64,000 nucleotides of DNA from Gracilariopsis chorda (lineage: Eukaryota; Rhodophyta; Florideophyceae; Gracilariales; Gracilariaceae). Both the position numbers and the translations under genes were made by a program. Where the stretch lies: assembly GCA_003194525.1 (NCBI GenBank), contig NBIV01000010.1, forward strand, positions 124,001-188,000. The letters are read 5' to 3'. Positions 50,732-62,111 of this stretch are shown here, one piece after another. How positions within the stretch are numbered: the stretch's first letter is position 1; the number at the start of each line of letters is the position of its first letter. A model generated the notes under the pieces. That model saw nothing but the letters and a program-made list of their open reading frames with translations, was not told the origin of the DNA and did not search any database.

Positions 50732-52866
50732 TTAATTAAAAGAATAAGAAGGCAAGAAATATGACTTTGGTTTTGGAGGGATGAAGAAATGAATGGATTC
50801 AGGCAGCACTGGATTTGTGATGGCCACAGGCATAAGATGAATTGTGTGCGCATTCACAAATGTAAGCTGCGGGTCATACCGGAGCAGCACATGGTCGTTC
50901 CTTCGAACTCGCGACAATGCGACATACAACTGACCGGCGCAGAAAAAGTTGGATCGCACATCCACAATCCAGACATATAACGTCTTTCCCTGTCCTTTGT
51001 GAACGGTAGCTGCAAACGCGAGACGAATGGGGAACTGCCTTCGAATCATGCGAATGTCTGCGAATGAAAACTCCAAGTCGATACGATGCAGAAGCTGTCG
51101 TTCCAGCACCTGTCCGTTCTCGTCGAATCGAGCCACTTGCATCGTAAACTGATCGACATACATGACTACGAACAGCTTTCCATTGACCGCAGCAGGATGC
51201 AGGTCGTTCCAAATGGCCATAGCTGGCACACCAATCTTCAAGTCCATGTTATGAGGTGGTACTCCAGTAGGCGCATACTGGTATGCAAACTCGGGAACAA
51301 AAGTATTGGTGACGTCAGGCTCTGAGTTTTGTCCACCGTCAGGTTGTACCGTGGTAGCTGATGGAAGAGCGAAGCGCCCATCAGGAAACAGATCGAGCGC
51401 TGCCGCATAATGTTCGTCGAACAACTGGCTTTTGCACGCAATGAGAATTTTGCTGAGATCCACATCCTCCTTGCGTCGTGTTTTGAGCCACTTCAGCAGA
51501 AATTGGCAAGCGGTTTGCATGCCACTGGTAGATCTGAGTGGTAGTGGAGCGTTGTCGGATATTGTGTTCCATGAAATGGAGCGCACCAGTGACGCAAATG
51601 CCGGTCCATAGGCTTGGCATACTTGTTCGGTTGAGACACAGCACTTGAACCGAGCGCAATGTCCACAGATCACTCTTCCACGGCAACTCGTTGAGAATCT
51701 TTGTTTACAATCGTCTCACATTTCCACTTGGCTCAGCCTTCATGTATACTTGCGGCACAACTGGAAACAGCTGGGAGTAGTCGCCGGATAGAACGATGGT
51801 AAAGCCCCCAAAACGGAGGCGTGTTTTCCATTCCGCTGCAGCAAAGATCTTTGAGCAACGCATCCATGAGTTCAAAGAGCTTACGTGAGATAAAGGACGC
51901 CTCATCCAAGACGAGCAGTTTTATTTCACGTAGCAGTTCTGCAAGTTGAGATCGGGGACCGTACTTTGGCAAATTGGATGTAGTGCTGCTTGTACTGTCC
52001 TTGTCAGCTACACCCAGTCCGAGCAGGTTATGTAAAGTACTGCCACCTTCGTACAACGAAGCTGCAATGCCTGTTGTAGCAGTCATTTCGGTAATCATTC
52101 CTGCCGACTCAGAGATATCACGAAGGAGGTTGAGCACGTATATCTTTCTGGTTCCTGAGGATCCTTGTACAAATAACACGTTTCCAGGAGTGCTTGTTCG
52201 CTCCCGCAGTGCCTTTCCTTGCTGCAATGCATCAATGAAGGTGTCAATGACCTGTCTTTGGCGAGGTTTTAAGGTGGCGTACCCTGACTGCAATGTTGAC
52301 GAATTTCGCACCACTCGCGCGTCTGGAGTTGTCGTAGCTCGATTTGCATCAATCAATTCTGCACCATACTGCTGTAGGTGGTGGGAGAAGAAGCTGCGAC
52401 CATGTAGTGGTCGTCCATCGTGCTGGTCTGAGATGTCCACCACACGTCGATACATTTCTTGCTTCCGTTGCTGCTCATCGCCTTTATCTATGTCACTACA
52501 TAGCGCCTCCCAGTTGTCGACAGCCATTTTCTCTGGGTCTGCGCCTTTCTGATATAGTATGACAACCAGACGTTGTAGCTCGGAGGGCGTGCTGTACATC
52601 TGCACTACTACTTGGAACGCAATATCTAACTTGGATCCGTCGGCAAGCATTCCGCTTTCAATCGCCGTTTCAAGATACGTTCCATACTGCTGTTTGTTGA
52701 AATTTTTTGCGTCTTCATAAGAGCTCGAGCCGTGATTCATAAGTAGCAAGCGAAGAGCAAACAGCTCAATGTCGGATGCTAGCACACTTCTGAGCCTTGG
52801 GACGCACGGCTCGTCCTCCGTGGGCTCTACCACGTAGATGGGTGGATGGCAGTCGTCTGTGGGCAC
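50732..52866 (-). pseudogene. Helitron Pif1-type helicase domain, broken
   Basis: The frame at 52866-51733 has LKPRQRQVIDTFIDALQQG, Walker A FVQGSSGTRKIYVLN (consensus Gly-Lys-Thr is now Arg-Lys-Ile), ATTGIAASLYEGGSTLHNLLG and Walker B LLVLDEASFI. A shift near 51815 moves FGGFTIVLSGDYSQLFPVVP, with its Gln motif, to another frame. The last frame (51673-50732) has IACKSQLFDEH and the C-terminal Pif1 motifs FPIRLAFAATVHKGQGKTL and GQLYVALSRVRR. Pif1-like helicases unwind DNA 5' to 3' and drive strand displacement in Helitron transfer. The loss of the Walker A Thr and the frame breaks imply no activity. Confidence 0.85.
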
Positions 52867-53364
52867 CTGATTGCTATCTCAGTTGTGTTTATTACGCACA
52901 AGTGCAAAAACCATGCAATAGAAAACCCACTTTTTCAAAATAAGAAAGGTAGTCGAGGTTCGCATATGCTTCGGGTCTAGAAAAGTATCTCTCCAATGTA
53001 GATGGCTGTGATGCAGAAAGGAGCTGGTTTGGACCTCTCAGCAAAACTATTTGCTCTCCATCCAAGTGGATGGCCAGTTGCTATACTTTAAAAAAATGTG
53101 AACATGGCGAAACTCAAAAATTCTCCAAGCTGCGTTGACCTCGCCCACAACACGCGTTTGCATGTACGCACGAATGTCGTTCTGCACCTGCGGCTATTGT
53201 TTCTGCTTGTTCTGTGTGCTTGTTTCATTAGCACCACTCAAAATTGACCGCTACCTCCTGATCTTTGGGATGCTTAAAGGCGTACTTCATCAGATAGGCC
53301 ACTGCCCCCCCCCCTGACCTGCGTTGTACATTGATATGAAAGCGGTACTTCTTGGTGAAAGTTT

Positions 53365-54122
53365 TTACGGCACAATGCTGGGGTCTTGTTGCCTTCTTCT
53401 GCGGTAGATGACGCGATTCGTGCCTTCTTCAATGTATTTCTCTGGCACAATCATGTTGCTCTCGTATCCAAGTTTGCACCGCCCAGCGCGATTCCGGCAA
53501 TAGGAGGAGTGGCAGTGCCTGTGCATGGAACGAATGAGGGCACGCAATGCATGGTCTTCACTGGGAAGGGGCACTTCTGCACGAATCAGCTCGTCGATCA
53601 CGTCAACGTCCTCAATGACACCTCCGTTGAGCCACACGAGCATGTGGTGATGAGGCACATTGCGTTCTTGAAACTCAAGCTTTGATGCAAGCCCCAAGCA
53701 CTTCATTCCAAAGATGTGCTCCGATTTCTTCTCCAAGTCCTTCATGAAGTCATTCGCGTATTGATTTTACACCCTTGCTATCAGATCTGGTCAGTGAAAT
53801 TGTCGGGGGCGGTAATCTGTGCCGTAAAAGCGCTACGATTGCTGGTGTCCATCCCAAGGCACTAGAGGTCTTCTCACCAGATGGTCATGGTTATTGTAAT
53901 GAAGAGAAAGCAAACTCTTCGCCGCGCCACAATTTCCTGTACATCCATGCCTTTAATTTTCCAGTACGCTGCTGAGTTGGCTGAGTCATCGGGCAGAAAG
54001 ATACGTCCCATTTGCGCGAAATGGGATGGTGACACTTGCCCAGTTTGCTGTTGTGCTTGCTGGATCTCTTGCTCCTGTAACATGCGCGCCTGTTGCTCTA
54101 TGTCCATGAAACGCAGTCGCAT
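53365..54122 (-). pseudogene. Helitron Rep (HUH) segment, broken
   Basis: The frame at 53745-53365 holds LEFQERNVPHHHMLVWL, where HHH with flanking hydrophobics is the metal-binding HUH motif of rolling-circle initiators. It also holds a Cys-rich segment (CHSSYCRNRAGRCKLGY) as found after HUH in Helitrons. The frame at 54122-53874 ends RRRVCFLFITITMTIW, the usual LFIT-MT strand that precedes the HUH region. The two are in different frames. The catalytic Tyr helix is expected between Rep and helicase, in 52870-53360, which I could not read. Confidence 0.7.
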
Positions 54123-54495
54123 GTCCTCAATGTTTGTATGGGTGCGAAGCCTTTACATCTGCATCAATGGTCCACTGTTTAGGAGGATGTTTCCTGAGTA
54201 CACTCTTCTCTTAGCATTCTCAGCCCAGGTGAGCTTGCAGAGCTTCAACTCGTTGATGCTGAGACCTGAGCTCTGCTGTGTAGAGTTCCTTGCGTCCGGA
54301 AACACTCTGGTGTCAAACTTTTCGTGCTGATCGCCGTACGGGCAGAGAAGAGGGAAAGTGCCTTTTTTCCACTTTGGATGCCGGTTTTAGATGTCGGTAC
54401 CGCACTTTAGCATTGTTTGCGGCATTCGTAGTTGCCGCATCTCCAGCATCAGTAGCAACAGCAGCCGTTACTACGGCGTGCTCTTCTGTTACAGT

Positions 54496-54978
54496 TCATG
54501 CTACCAAGCACGGTACTTGAGACTCCACTCGATACACGCCAGTCGGATCCACGACGAGCGTTTTCATCATGCTTGCACCCCCACTAAGAGCATCTTTAGG
54601 GGGAGGACCCCCACCTGCATGAGGAGCAATGACTGTGGCTCTTCGAGTTCCTTCGTATCCACGTACAACTACTCCCTTTTCTGCTGCCAGCATGCTGATA
54701 TCGACGGCAGTTTCTGCATTTTGTTCTTTTTGTTGCGTGCTAAGCATGGATCCGTAACGCTCGCGCACCACGTCTGGCTTGGGCTGGATCACATCAAAAA
54801 ACTTGGGCACGATGTATCGTACGTTGATTTCTTGAATGAACGCACGCAAATTGGCAGGCGCATAGTGAGATGGATCCAAGGAAGTCGGACCGGTACCCCA
54901 CAGAAGGCTGTAGCGCATGTTGTTCTGGTTCTGCGCGGGCAGAGTGAGACCTGCGTTGCCTTTGTGAATGAGAGGCAT
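54496..54978 (-). CDS. Helitron N-terminal region
   Basis: 160 codons starting at ATG 54978 on the minus strand, upstream of and in line with the Rep segment. It has no motif I recognise beyond an internal pattern (FIQEINVRYIVPKFFDVIQP ... LVVDPTGVYRVESQVPC) that reads like folded protein. Position suggests it is the N-terminal part of the RepHel polyprotein; it could instead be a separate Helitron ORF. Confidence 0.45.
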   Translation of the reverse strand: MPLIHKGNAGLTLPAQNQNNMRYSLLWGTGPTSLDPSHYAPANLRAFIQEINVRYIVPKFFDVIQPKPDVVRERYGSMLSTQQKEQNAETAVDISMLAAEKGVVVRGYEGTRRATVIAPHAGGGPPPKDALSGGASMMKTLVVDPTGVYRVESQVPCLVA

Positions 54979-54981
54979 TAA

Positions 54982-55404
54982 ATATCTCTTTAAGTCTTCA
55001 TTTGTCGTCGCTTAGCTTATGTATGGTCATTCTACTGCAATGCTGTTTGACATTCCAAAACTTTGACGCAGCAAGATGTATCGTTGTTTGACAGTTCTCG
55101 GTTGGTGTATCTCTGTTTTTTATTGGACGGGTAACAATACTTATCGCCGTGCGATGTTAATTGAAACGCTGGCAGTGTAAATGTTTCCTTTATATATGCA
55201 CTCTCATTCCGGTCTTTCGAATGCGATAAATGCTAGTGGTGTTATTAGAGATGTGATTTTTTTGAGTTGTGCCGCAAGGTCGATGTACTTGCACTTCTTT
55301 GTCGGCACCTGATTTCGGGCTATATTCATTGCAGAATGGTTATCTACATGTTGCGATGGTAGTTGAGTGAGACAATTATGGGCGTCGTCGAGAAGTTTGG
55401 TTAA
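54982..55404. other. Gap between Helitron and copia relic
   Basis: AT-rich, no recognised gene; probably holds the Helitron 5' end and the 3' end of the neighbouring copia relic. Confidence 0.3.
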
Positions 55405-57545
55405 CTAGGTTGTGGGACGGGTTGCGTGAGTTGCTACGATGTACTCCCATTCTGTTCCCGAAAGCGTGACGATTCTTTGCTTTAGAGATGCCCAAGATAC
55501 CAGTTTGGAGTTGATGCAGTGAACTGTGCCTGTGATTGACTTGTGGTACGTTTCGTTTGCAAGGTCTGAGTTGCCGTATACGGTTAATGGTGTGCGCGTG
55601 TTTGTGCTACTTGCTGTGGCCGGATAGGTCAAGCTATGAGTTTGCAGTCTCTTTTGGTAGCGAAGCAGACATTTCAGTGCGAGGCTGTGATGATGTCGCA
55701 GTTTTGACATGTGTCGTGCGAGGCTATTGGTGGCATAAGCAATTTCTTGTCGGTTGCTGTAGGTGATATAACGAATCTCACCTAGAACGTGTGGATATTG
55801 TGTGGCTTCTTGGGCTGTGAGTGGTGTACTGGGAGGCTGTTGATCGAGAACACTAAGGTACCTTTGGGGTGTTTTTGCGTGGTGTTGCAGTTTTGCATGC
55901 CGTTTTGGTGAAGGATTGCTTCAATGTCATCTGGCCACGAGAGGTGTGTGCCGTCTTTGGTATGGATGATGGTCCAGCTAAGAAATCTTCGTGGTGTGCA
56001 AAGTTGTTCGATTTTTTATTTGCATAGCAATTGTGTGTATGAATTTTCTACGAGACATTGGTGTGACGCGATGACCAGGAAATCGTCGACGGATTCCTTG
56101 ATAGTGCAATTTAGTCGTTCGGCTATGCCGTTCTCTTGAGGTTGATTTGCTATGCAGAGGTGGGTTTGTACTCCATGCTTGTTTTATATCTAATACATGG
56201 TTGCTGATTTGTATTCTTTCGTGTTGCCGCTGCAAAGCTGCGGATGGGGATGGTCCATGTGGTGTCAGATATGGTGCAGGGTTTGGTCTATATACGGGGA
56301 CAATTCTTTCTGTTCGCTCATAAAGTGCGCGAAGGCGAGCATGCTCGTTGCAAATATTACCAGATGCATGTGGTTACTGTCGTGTGCCAAGATGTGTCCC
56401 AGGTGCGCAAATGTCTGAGCTGACGTAAGCACCTGGAGGGTAAGCATGCTGTTTCCATTTGTGTGGCGATGGGCAGAGCTTAGCGTAGTTGCACGCACTG
56501 AATGTTAGTTGAATGCCACTTGGTAGTGCCGGCAGAATGGTGGGGAATAGGCGATTCGTGGGAGTAAGGCATAACTTGCCCGGATGCTCCTGGTTGAGTT
56601 CCAGATGCCATTGGTGGGCTTGCAGTTGCACACTGCTGTTGTAGCGTGCCATGAAGGCGTTTGATAGACGGTGGGTGGTAGTAATGGGGACCTTGCGAGA
56701 GTGCGGGGGAGATATATGTAGAGCTTTCGAATTGGCCGGGTGTAGGGGTAGACGTCGTGTCGTGGAAGGTGGTTGGGTGGGGCGAGTGGTTGTTGTGGGA
56801 GTTACGGGTAGTTTATAGCGGGAAAGAGTTAACTTGCTTACTGTATGTGCTGAGGTGTTGTGGAGTCGTTTGCCATTGAGTTGATAGTGATTGTCGTTAC
56901 AGAGTGCGGTGCCAAGTTGGAGGGGCGGTTAGAGAGGGGTGTACCAGATGTTTTCTTTGGTTCGAGTGAAAGATATTCTGCCATTTTTACATGCTAAGTC
57001 ATGGACTGATAGAACATTGTGTCGGAGATGGTAGTGGGCTATGGCGTGGTTTGAAGCTTCTTATTTCTAGTCGTTTGCAGGTGGATGATTCTATGCTAGG
57101 TGCATCGTGTCCACTGCTTCGTGGTAGAGTGGGTTAGTAGTTCTGTGGTTGTAGTGTTCATGGCGGGCGTGGGGTGCATGAGATAAGTGGGATGCGCGGC
57201 GCTGTCGAGGATGAACATACCAATGAATTCGCTGCCAAGTTCTAAGGTGACGTCAATTTGGTTGTGTGCCATTCTTGGTGGGGGCTGAAGTGGTGGGTAT
57301 GCTATGGGCGAGGCAATGGGGTCGTAAGCATAGAGGTGCTGTCGTGGATACGCGGGGTTGTTGTGTAAAGGTGGGGCTTGTGGTTTGCTCGTGCGGTTTT
57401 TGGGGTGATGCGCCTCTCTACATTGTGCATTGTTGTGGATGCATTTTCTGCCGAGGCCTTTGTGGTAAGGACATATTTGATAGTATGGGATCCTTTTTCC
57501 TATGGATGGAGGGCGAGTGAAGTGTGGAGATGAGATAAAGTGCGG
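55405..57545 (-). pseudogene. Decayed copia element: Gag knuckle, protease, integrase, RNase H (RT missing)
   Basis: Read on the minus strand across many frame breaks. A zinc-knuckle-like CPYHKGLGRKCIHNNAQC is near 57395-57480. Protease follows (GMFILDSAAHPTYL, near 57180-57225), then the pre-integrase zinc segment (QWHLELNQEHPGKL ... FSACNYAKLC, about 56470-56620) and an integrase end (QENGIAERLNCTIKESVDDF, about 56085-56150). RNase H is at 55710-55405, with LTVYGNSDLANETYHKSITG and VSWASLKQRIVTLSGTEWEY. This is the order of copia (Pseudoviridae-type) elements. Between the integrase and RNase H there is too little sequence for an RT and none of its motifs, so it was deleted internally. Confidence 0.72.
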
Positions 57546-58169
57546 TGTAATTGGTCCATAGCGCAGTCCCCACTGGTCCTTGGTGTACCTTTGGGTAAGT
57601 GGGGTTCGCTTTGGGCTGGGCAGTAAAGTGCGGAGAGAGATTTTAATGGGCGGTTAAAGCTCTCGAGTTCAGTGGGTTTGTTGGCAGCGTTGGTGTTAGA
57701 ATGGGGGCGAGAACCGAAGACAATTTAGGTCCTTTGATTACGAAGTTAACGGTGGTCTCCTTGTCTTCGATACCAGGATATGTCGCCGCAATCATGCGTT
57801 CCCTGACTTTAGTGTGTTAGTTTAGGTAGGTTTCGGTCCAAATTTCTGGTGCCTAAATGATGTTTTCTGGTTCTTCTTTCAAGAACTGGTGATTGTCTTT
57901 CGTGGAATAACTAATGTGATGAATGATTCTCTCTACAAGGTCTTGGGGTATTCGTTAATCTTCAGAAACTAATATCAGGCAAAGTATTTCTATAGAAATG
58001 CTGTTTATTGCTGCGTCTAACAAGTGTTTTTGCTTGTTTCGGAACTGTGTCTGGGCATTGTTGTCGGTGGGCTGTGCTGAGTCTCCTGGATGTGTGGAAG
58101 CACGTCGATGATGTCTGTCGATAAATCTCGATTATTGGAAAAAGTGATACAGCGGTATGTACTGCTAGT
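57546..58169. other. No recognised gene
   Basis: Probably the upstream Gag part of the copia relic on its left, too decayed to read, and flank of the element on its right. Confidence 0.3.
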
Positions 58170-58490
58170 ATCGAAAACCTGTAGCCGTTTTGCTTACTAT
58201 AGACAAGTTGATGTAGAAAGGTGGGTTGGGGAACAGACGAGAGGCGAGGGCTGAGCTCTGTTCTCTCCCATTTATACGGATGGAGAAAGACGCTAGTCGT
58301 CGTTCTCCACTATAACTATCCTAAGATGCGCACATCAATGCGTCATTGTAAGCAACCATCCCACCATCTTCGGGGATGGTGAGAAGGCTGGACGCTTTTT
58401 CATCATCCCCAAAGATGGTGAGATGGTCCGTTATATATAAACTCTGCCCCCATCTGACCAGGATGGTGTGAGGAGTGCATCTCTCACATT
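58170..58490 (-). repeat. Probable family D 3' LTR
   Basis: Minus strand starts TGTGAGAGATGCACTCCTCACACC after a purine tract. It contains TTTATATATAA and TATAAATGG, and a 20-bp inverted repeat (58362-58381 with 58401-58420). The end is uncertain since no second copy is in the window. Confidence 0.45.
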
Positions 58491-58510
58491 ACCACTTCTT
58501 TTCGTATTGG

Positions 58511-59510
58511 TTACAATTGTCGCGTAAAATCACGTATAAGTAATTGATGATTATCTAAAATGAATTTGGAGGTAATCAAGAGTTGGTTCAAAGCATCACA
58601 GTTCTTCACTTTTGTAAAAGAATCGGCGGGGTTGTTATCCGAAGTGACATATCCGACATCAGAGATTTGGTGATTAAAATCGGCTTCAAGAACTGCAAAA
58701 ATATCGATCATGAATCGCTTTTCAGATGTGGACGAGCGTTTGGTTATTACGTCAAGTAGGCTTTTTGAGTTACTGAACATCGTGATCGGGATTTTTTTTT
58801 GAGTATGGACTCTAATTTATGTTTGATAACGCAAGCGACGTCGAATGAATCTACAAATACGTATAGTTCGCCTCCTAGGACGGAAATGGTAACTCGCCGG
58901 CTTTTGTGACTTGAAAAATGAAGAATATTGCAGTTCTTGTACTTGTCCACGAGAAGAATGATGAGTCTGATCTGGGATGAGTTGTCCGTATTATAGGCGA
59001 ATGATGAATTGGAATAAACCTTAAGGCAAAGTGAATTTACATCAAGTTTAACATACTTCAGACTTACATTTTGGCTTTGCTGAATATGTTTTTCTACTTT
59101 GTTGATGTTTTTCACATCTTCCTGTGAGAAAGATTGTTCTGTACTTGAGCGGCTATATTGACAGCACAGAAAATATCTAGTCGCGTGTGGGTCAACCAAC
59201 CAAGTTTACGCCTTAATGAACGGAAATCAGAGAAGGTGCAATCTTTTGGAAGAATTCGGAATCGTTTGGCATAATGTTCCTGAATTAGTGAAAATCCGTT
59301 ATCGGTTGTGCGTACTCTTAAGCCAGCAAATAGAGCGGAATCCCTTCCCAATTCTTTTGATTCAAACTTCTGAACGGTTAGTTTTGCCTTTTGCAGGAAT
59401 TGACCGTTTCCCCATTGATAGAGGTCATCTACGTAAACACCGGTTAAGCCAATGAACTTTGACTGCTCGTGTTTTATAAATACTGACAGATCTCCTTTTG
59501 TCGGTTTCAT
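58511..59510 (-). pseudogene. pol: Family D RT C-terminal half and RNase H
   Basis: The frame at 59510-59112 has the catalytic GVYVDDLYQWGN and LRRKLGWLTHTRLDIFCAVN. The frame at 59199-58747 has LCLKVYSNSSFAYNTDNSSQ and HFSSHKSRRVTISVLGGEL of copia RNase H. The frame at 58780-58511 has LLDVITKRSSTSEKRFMIDI and SDNNPADSFTK, its final acidic motif. The three pieces overlap in different frames, so the protein is not made intact. Confidence 0.82.
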
Positions 59511-59637
59511 TCGTAGGTTTTCTTTCAGATAAGGGGTTATTGTTCTGTACTAATACTCTCCAGAGTTCAGAGTCCATGAAGAGGGCGGAGAAGTATCAGT
59601 TACATGACTGCTGGAAGTTTCAGGTCTTTTGGAGGTT

Positions 59638-60483
59638 TCAAGTATACCTTAAGCATGAGCTTCTGTGCGGATTGCAATTAGGCTTGACGAACATATGTGT
59701 TCCATATTCTATATCCAATAATAATGGCGATAGTAACGAGAACTGGGTGGAATATTGTCTTAGATTAGGAAAATTGTGGACGAGAAGAGCTTTTTCTGGA
59801 TTTTTGTGCCCTTGGGCGACAAATCTGGCTTTGAATATCTCTTCAACAGTTTCCGAGTTTTTGATGGCGAGCAAATATTGGCCAGTAAGAACATTGGCGT
59901 CTTCTGACACTTCGTCTTGTCTAATGACTTTCCACGTTCCACGGGATACTAATCCTGTCAGCTCTTTTCGTTTGGCTTCACTGAATGCTGGGAGGTTCCG
60001 ACGGTGATCGGAAGGTCCTAACACTTCACTTATTTGAACATCATAAACTTCAAAATCACCAGGAAGTATTTGTTCGAGACAAGTATGAAGGCTGTTCATT
60101 AGTTCGTCACGATGGAAGGGTTTGACTTGCGCAATAGAACGTTGGACTGTTTCTCCATTGCAATTAATGAAGACCTGCTTGTCGTCAATTTTCACAATTT
60201 TGTAGGGCCCAGTCCATTTTATTGGCTTCAATTCTTCACGATAAACCAGATCTTCTTGTCCAATCTTCAAGTTTGTGGATGCAGCCAATGGAATGCGAGC
60301 GACGATTGCACGTCGCAAACGAAGCTCCGAAGTGATTGTTTCCATTTCAGTGCGCACGATTTGAAGAGCTCTTGTTCGCTCTTCATGATCTGAAAATTCT
60401 GTGCTAAAGGGTGGAAAGCGAGAAAGAACCCCAAATACGAGTAGTGAAGGCACAAGTACTTCGGGTTTCATTGTATCGTTCAT
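59638..60483 (-). pseudogene. pol: Family D integrase C-terminus (GPY-like module) and RT N-terminus
   Basis: One 281-codon frame. Early it has a helical segment (EERTRALQIVRTEMETITSE) and a segment GQEDLVYREELKPIKWTGPY followed by KIVKIDDKQVFI, which looks like the GPY/F module normally found in Ty3/gypsy integrases. Later it has RKELTGLVSRGTWKVI and ARFVAQGHKNPEK, the start of a copia RT (RVT_2). The frame is lost before the core RT motifs. Confidence 0.75.
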
Positions 60484-60498
60484 AGACTTGACAAGAAG

Positions 60499-61152
60499 TC
60501 AAAGAGCTAGAGCGACAGGGACGTTGGGCTCGCTGTAGCGAATCTTTTGATAAATAAGACGTGAGGGCTCATGGTATCGTTCACCTGGTCCAAAAGAGTT
60601 GTGAAATTCAACTCCTGAGCATTTTAATGTCATTCCAGCCATGCTTAACAGTTCTTTCCATCGACCAGATGTGAATTGTCTGGCTTTATCCAATTGCATT
60701 TTGTCTGGATATCCAGTGCAAAATGTTGCCCAACTACTGAGCAATGCGTACCAGATTGCTTCAGTTGTTTGACTATTGAGAAAAACTGCAGGGCTGAAGG
60801 GCGTTTGTGTATCAACAACGTATAGAACTGGCATTTTCTCCAAAAACATAAGATCCAAAGTAATTTCACTGTTGAATACTATTTTACTTGGAATGGATAC
60901 TTGAACGGATAATGGCCGTGGTGTAAAACGTTGGCACGTAGCACATGATTTTGGAAGACGCTCTATGAGTTTCTTAGTTTCGGGTGTGGCATTATCTGGC
61001 TTTGCTCGGGAGATCAAGGTGAAAAGCTTGTTTGCGTTTGGATGGTAGAACTGCAAATGTATTTTTCGGAGTTCATTCTTTGTGTACAGTATCTCAGAGA
61101 ATCCCATCCTAAGTACATATGACCGAATTTTCGCGTGATTTGTATCGACCAA
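60499..61152 (-). pseudogene. pol: Family D integrase core
   Basis: Zinc domain LRKIHLQFYHPNANKLF ... SCATCQRF (H, H, C, C), then the catalytic core with SEITLDLMF (first Asp), KMQLDKARQF (second Asp) and EFHNSFGPGERYH (Glu). The core residues look intact. It overlaps the protease frame and is shifted relative to it near 61100. Confidence 0.8.
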
Positions 61153-61502
61153 TTGATCTTCTTGCTGAGTAAAATGTTGTCCACGTTGTCAGGTACAAGA
61201 GCGTGTAGGTCCAAAATATCGAGTCCAATATGAAGGGGTGCAGACGCGTCAACGACGTCAATCTCTAGTCGAAGGAAAGCGTTTTCAGGGATTGGAATGC
61301 GTACCTGCATGGTTCCACGGCTGAAGTATACCCCATCTCCAACTTTGAAAACGTTGTAGGAGTGGTTCAGCTTGATTGGAATGCGTACACGTTTACAGTA
61401 CGCTTGTGCCTGTTGTTTCCCCACTAAATATTGCTGTGCGACAGAGTCCAGACATGCGCCTAGAAATTCGCCTCGTGGTTTGTGGAATGAGCTTGTCTTC
61501 AC
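61014..61502 (-). pseudogene. Family D protease
   Basis: GACLDSVAQQYLVGKQQAQAYC carries the aspartic-protease loop in the altered form Asp-Ser-Val-Ala; the usual Asp-Thr-Gly-Ala or Asp-Ser-Gly-Ala has Gly. The rest of the fold (GTMQVRIPIPENAFLRLEI, DASAPLHIGLDILDLHALV) is readable. The same layout is seen, more decayed, at 31100-31400. Confidence 0.72.
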
Positions 61503-62111
61503 GTTGTGAATGTAAACATAGTTCCAACGAGGTGTTTGTGAAAGGTAGCTTGCTTGCTTTCGTGTAAAAAGACGAATGATTCTGGGCGAGCAGTGGAGGG
61601 CGTGTCGGGTCCTTTCTTATTTTGCTGCTTTGGAGGAGCACTACGGCAGAAATCATTAGTACTCCCACTTAAAAATCTTCAAGGAAACTCGAAAGAGATG
61701 GTTCGTTACTCTGCGTTTCACGATTCAACGCAAAGAATTGTTCGGAAGAATACGGCTTTGTGTCGTGCTTATTGGCGTCAAAATCAGCATTGCAAGCGGA
61801 AAGAGTTTCCGCGCTTTCAAACTAATCAGAGTCACTGGAATCTTCGAACTATTGACAAATTTCGTATAGAACACGTTTTAAAGCGTTATTCTGGTCTTTG
61901 TAGCCATTGCGTTGCAAAAATTGCACATGGTTGGCAGCGTTGTTGGTAAGGTCCTTATGTTGCCGGCATTCAGCTATTACATGTCCATATTTTCCAAAGT
62001 TCCATCAGTTAACGTTCCGTTTATTTTTCAATTGACGAAATTTTGCCCAGTTGGTGGAATTCAGAGGCCGTGCCTATCGAGATTGGTCAGCAAAAAAAGG
62101 TCTCACGCGCG

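Larger units (their letters stand above)
50732..54981 (-). mobile_element. Decayed Helitron (rolling-circle transposon)
   Basis: The minus strand carries, in order, an N-terminal region, a Rep-type HUH segment and a Pif1-type helicase, the RepHel arrangement of autonomous Helitrons. At least three frame breaks and a damaged Walker A show it is dead. The TC and CTRR termini were not located with confidence, so the limits are those of readable coding sequence only. Confidence 0.8.
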
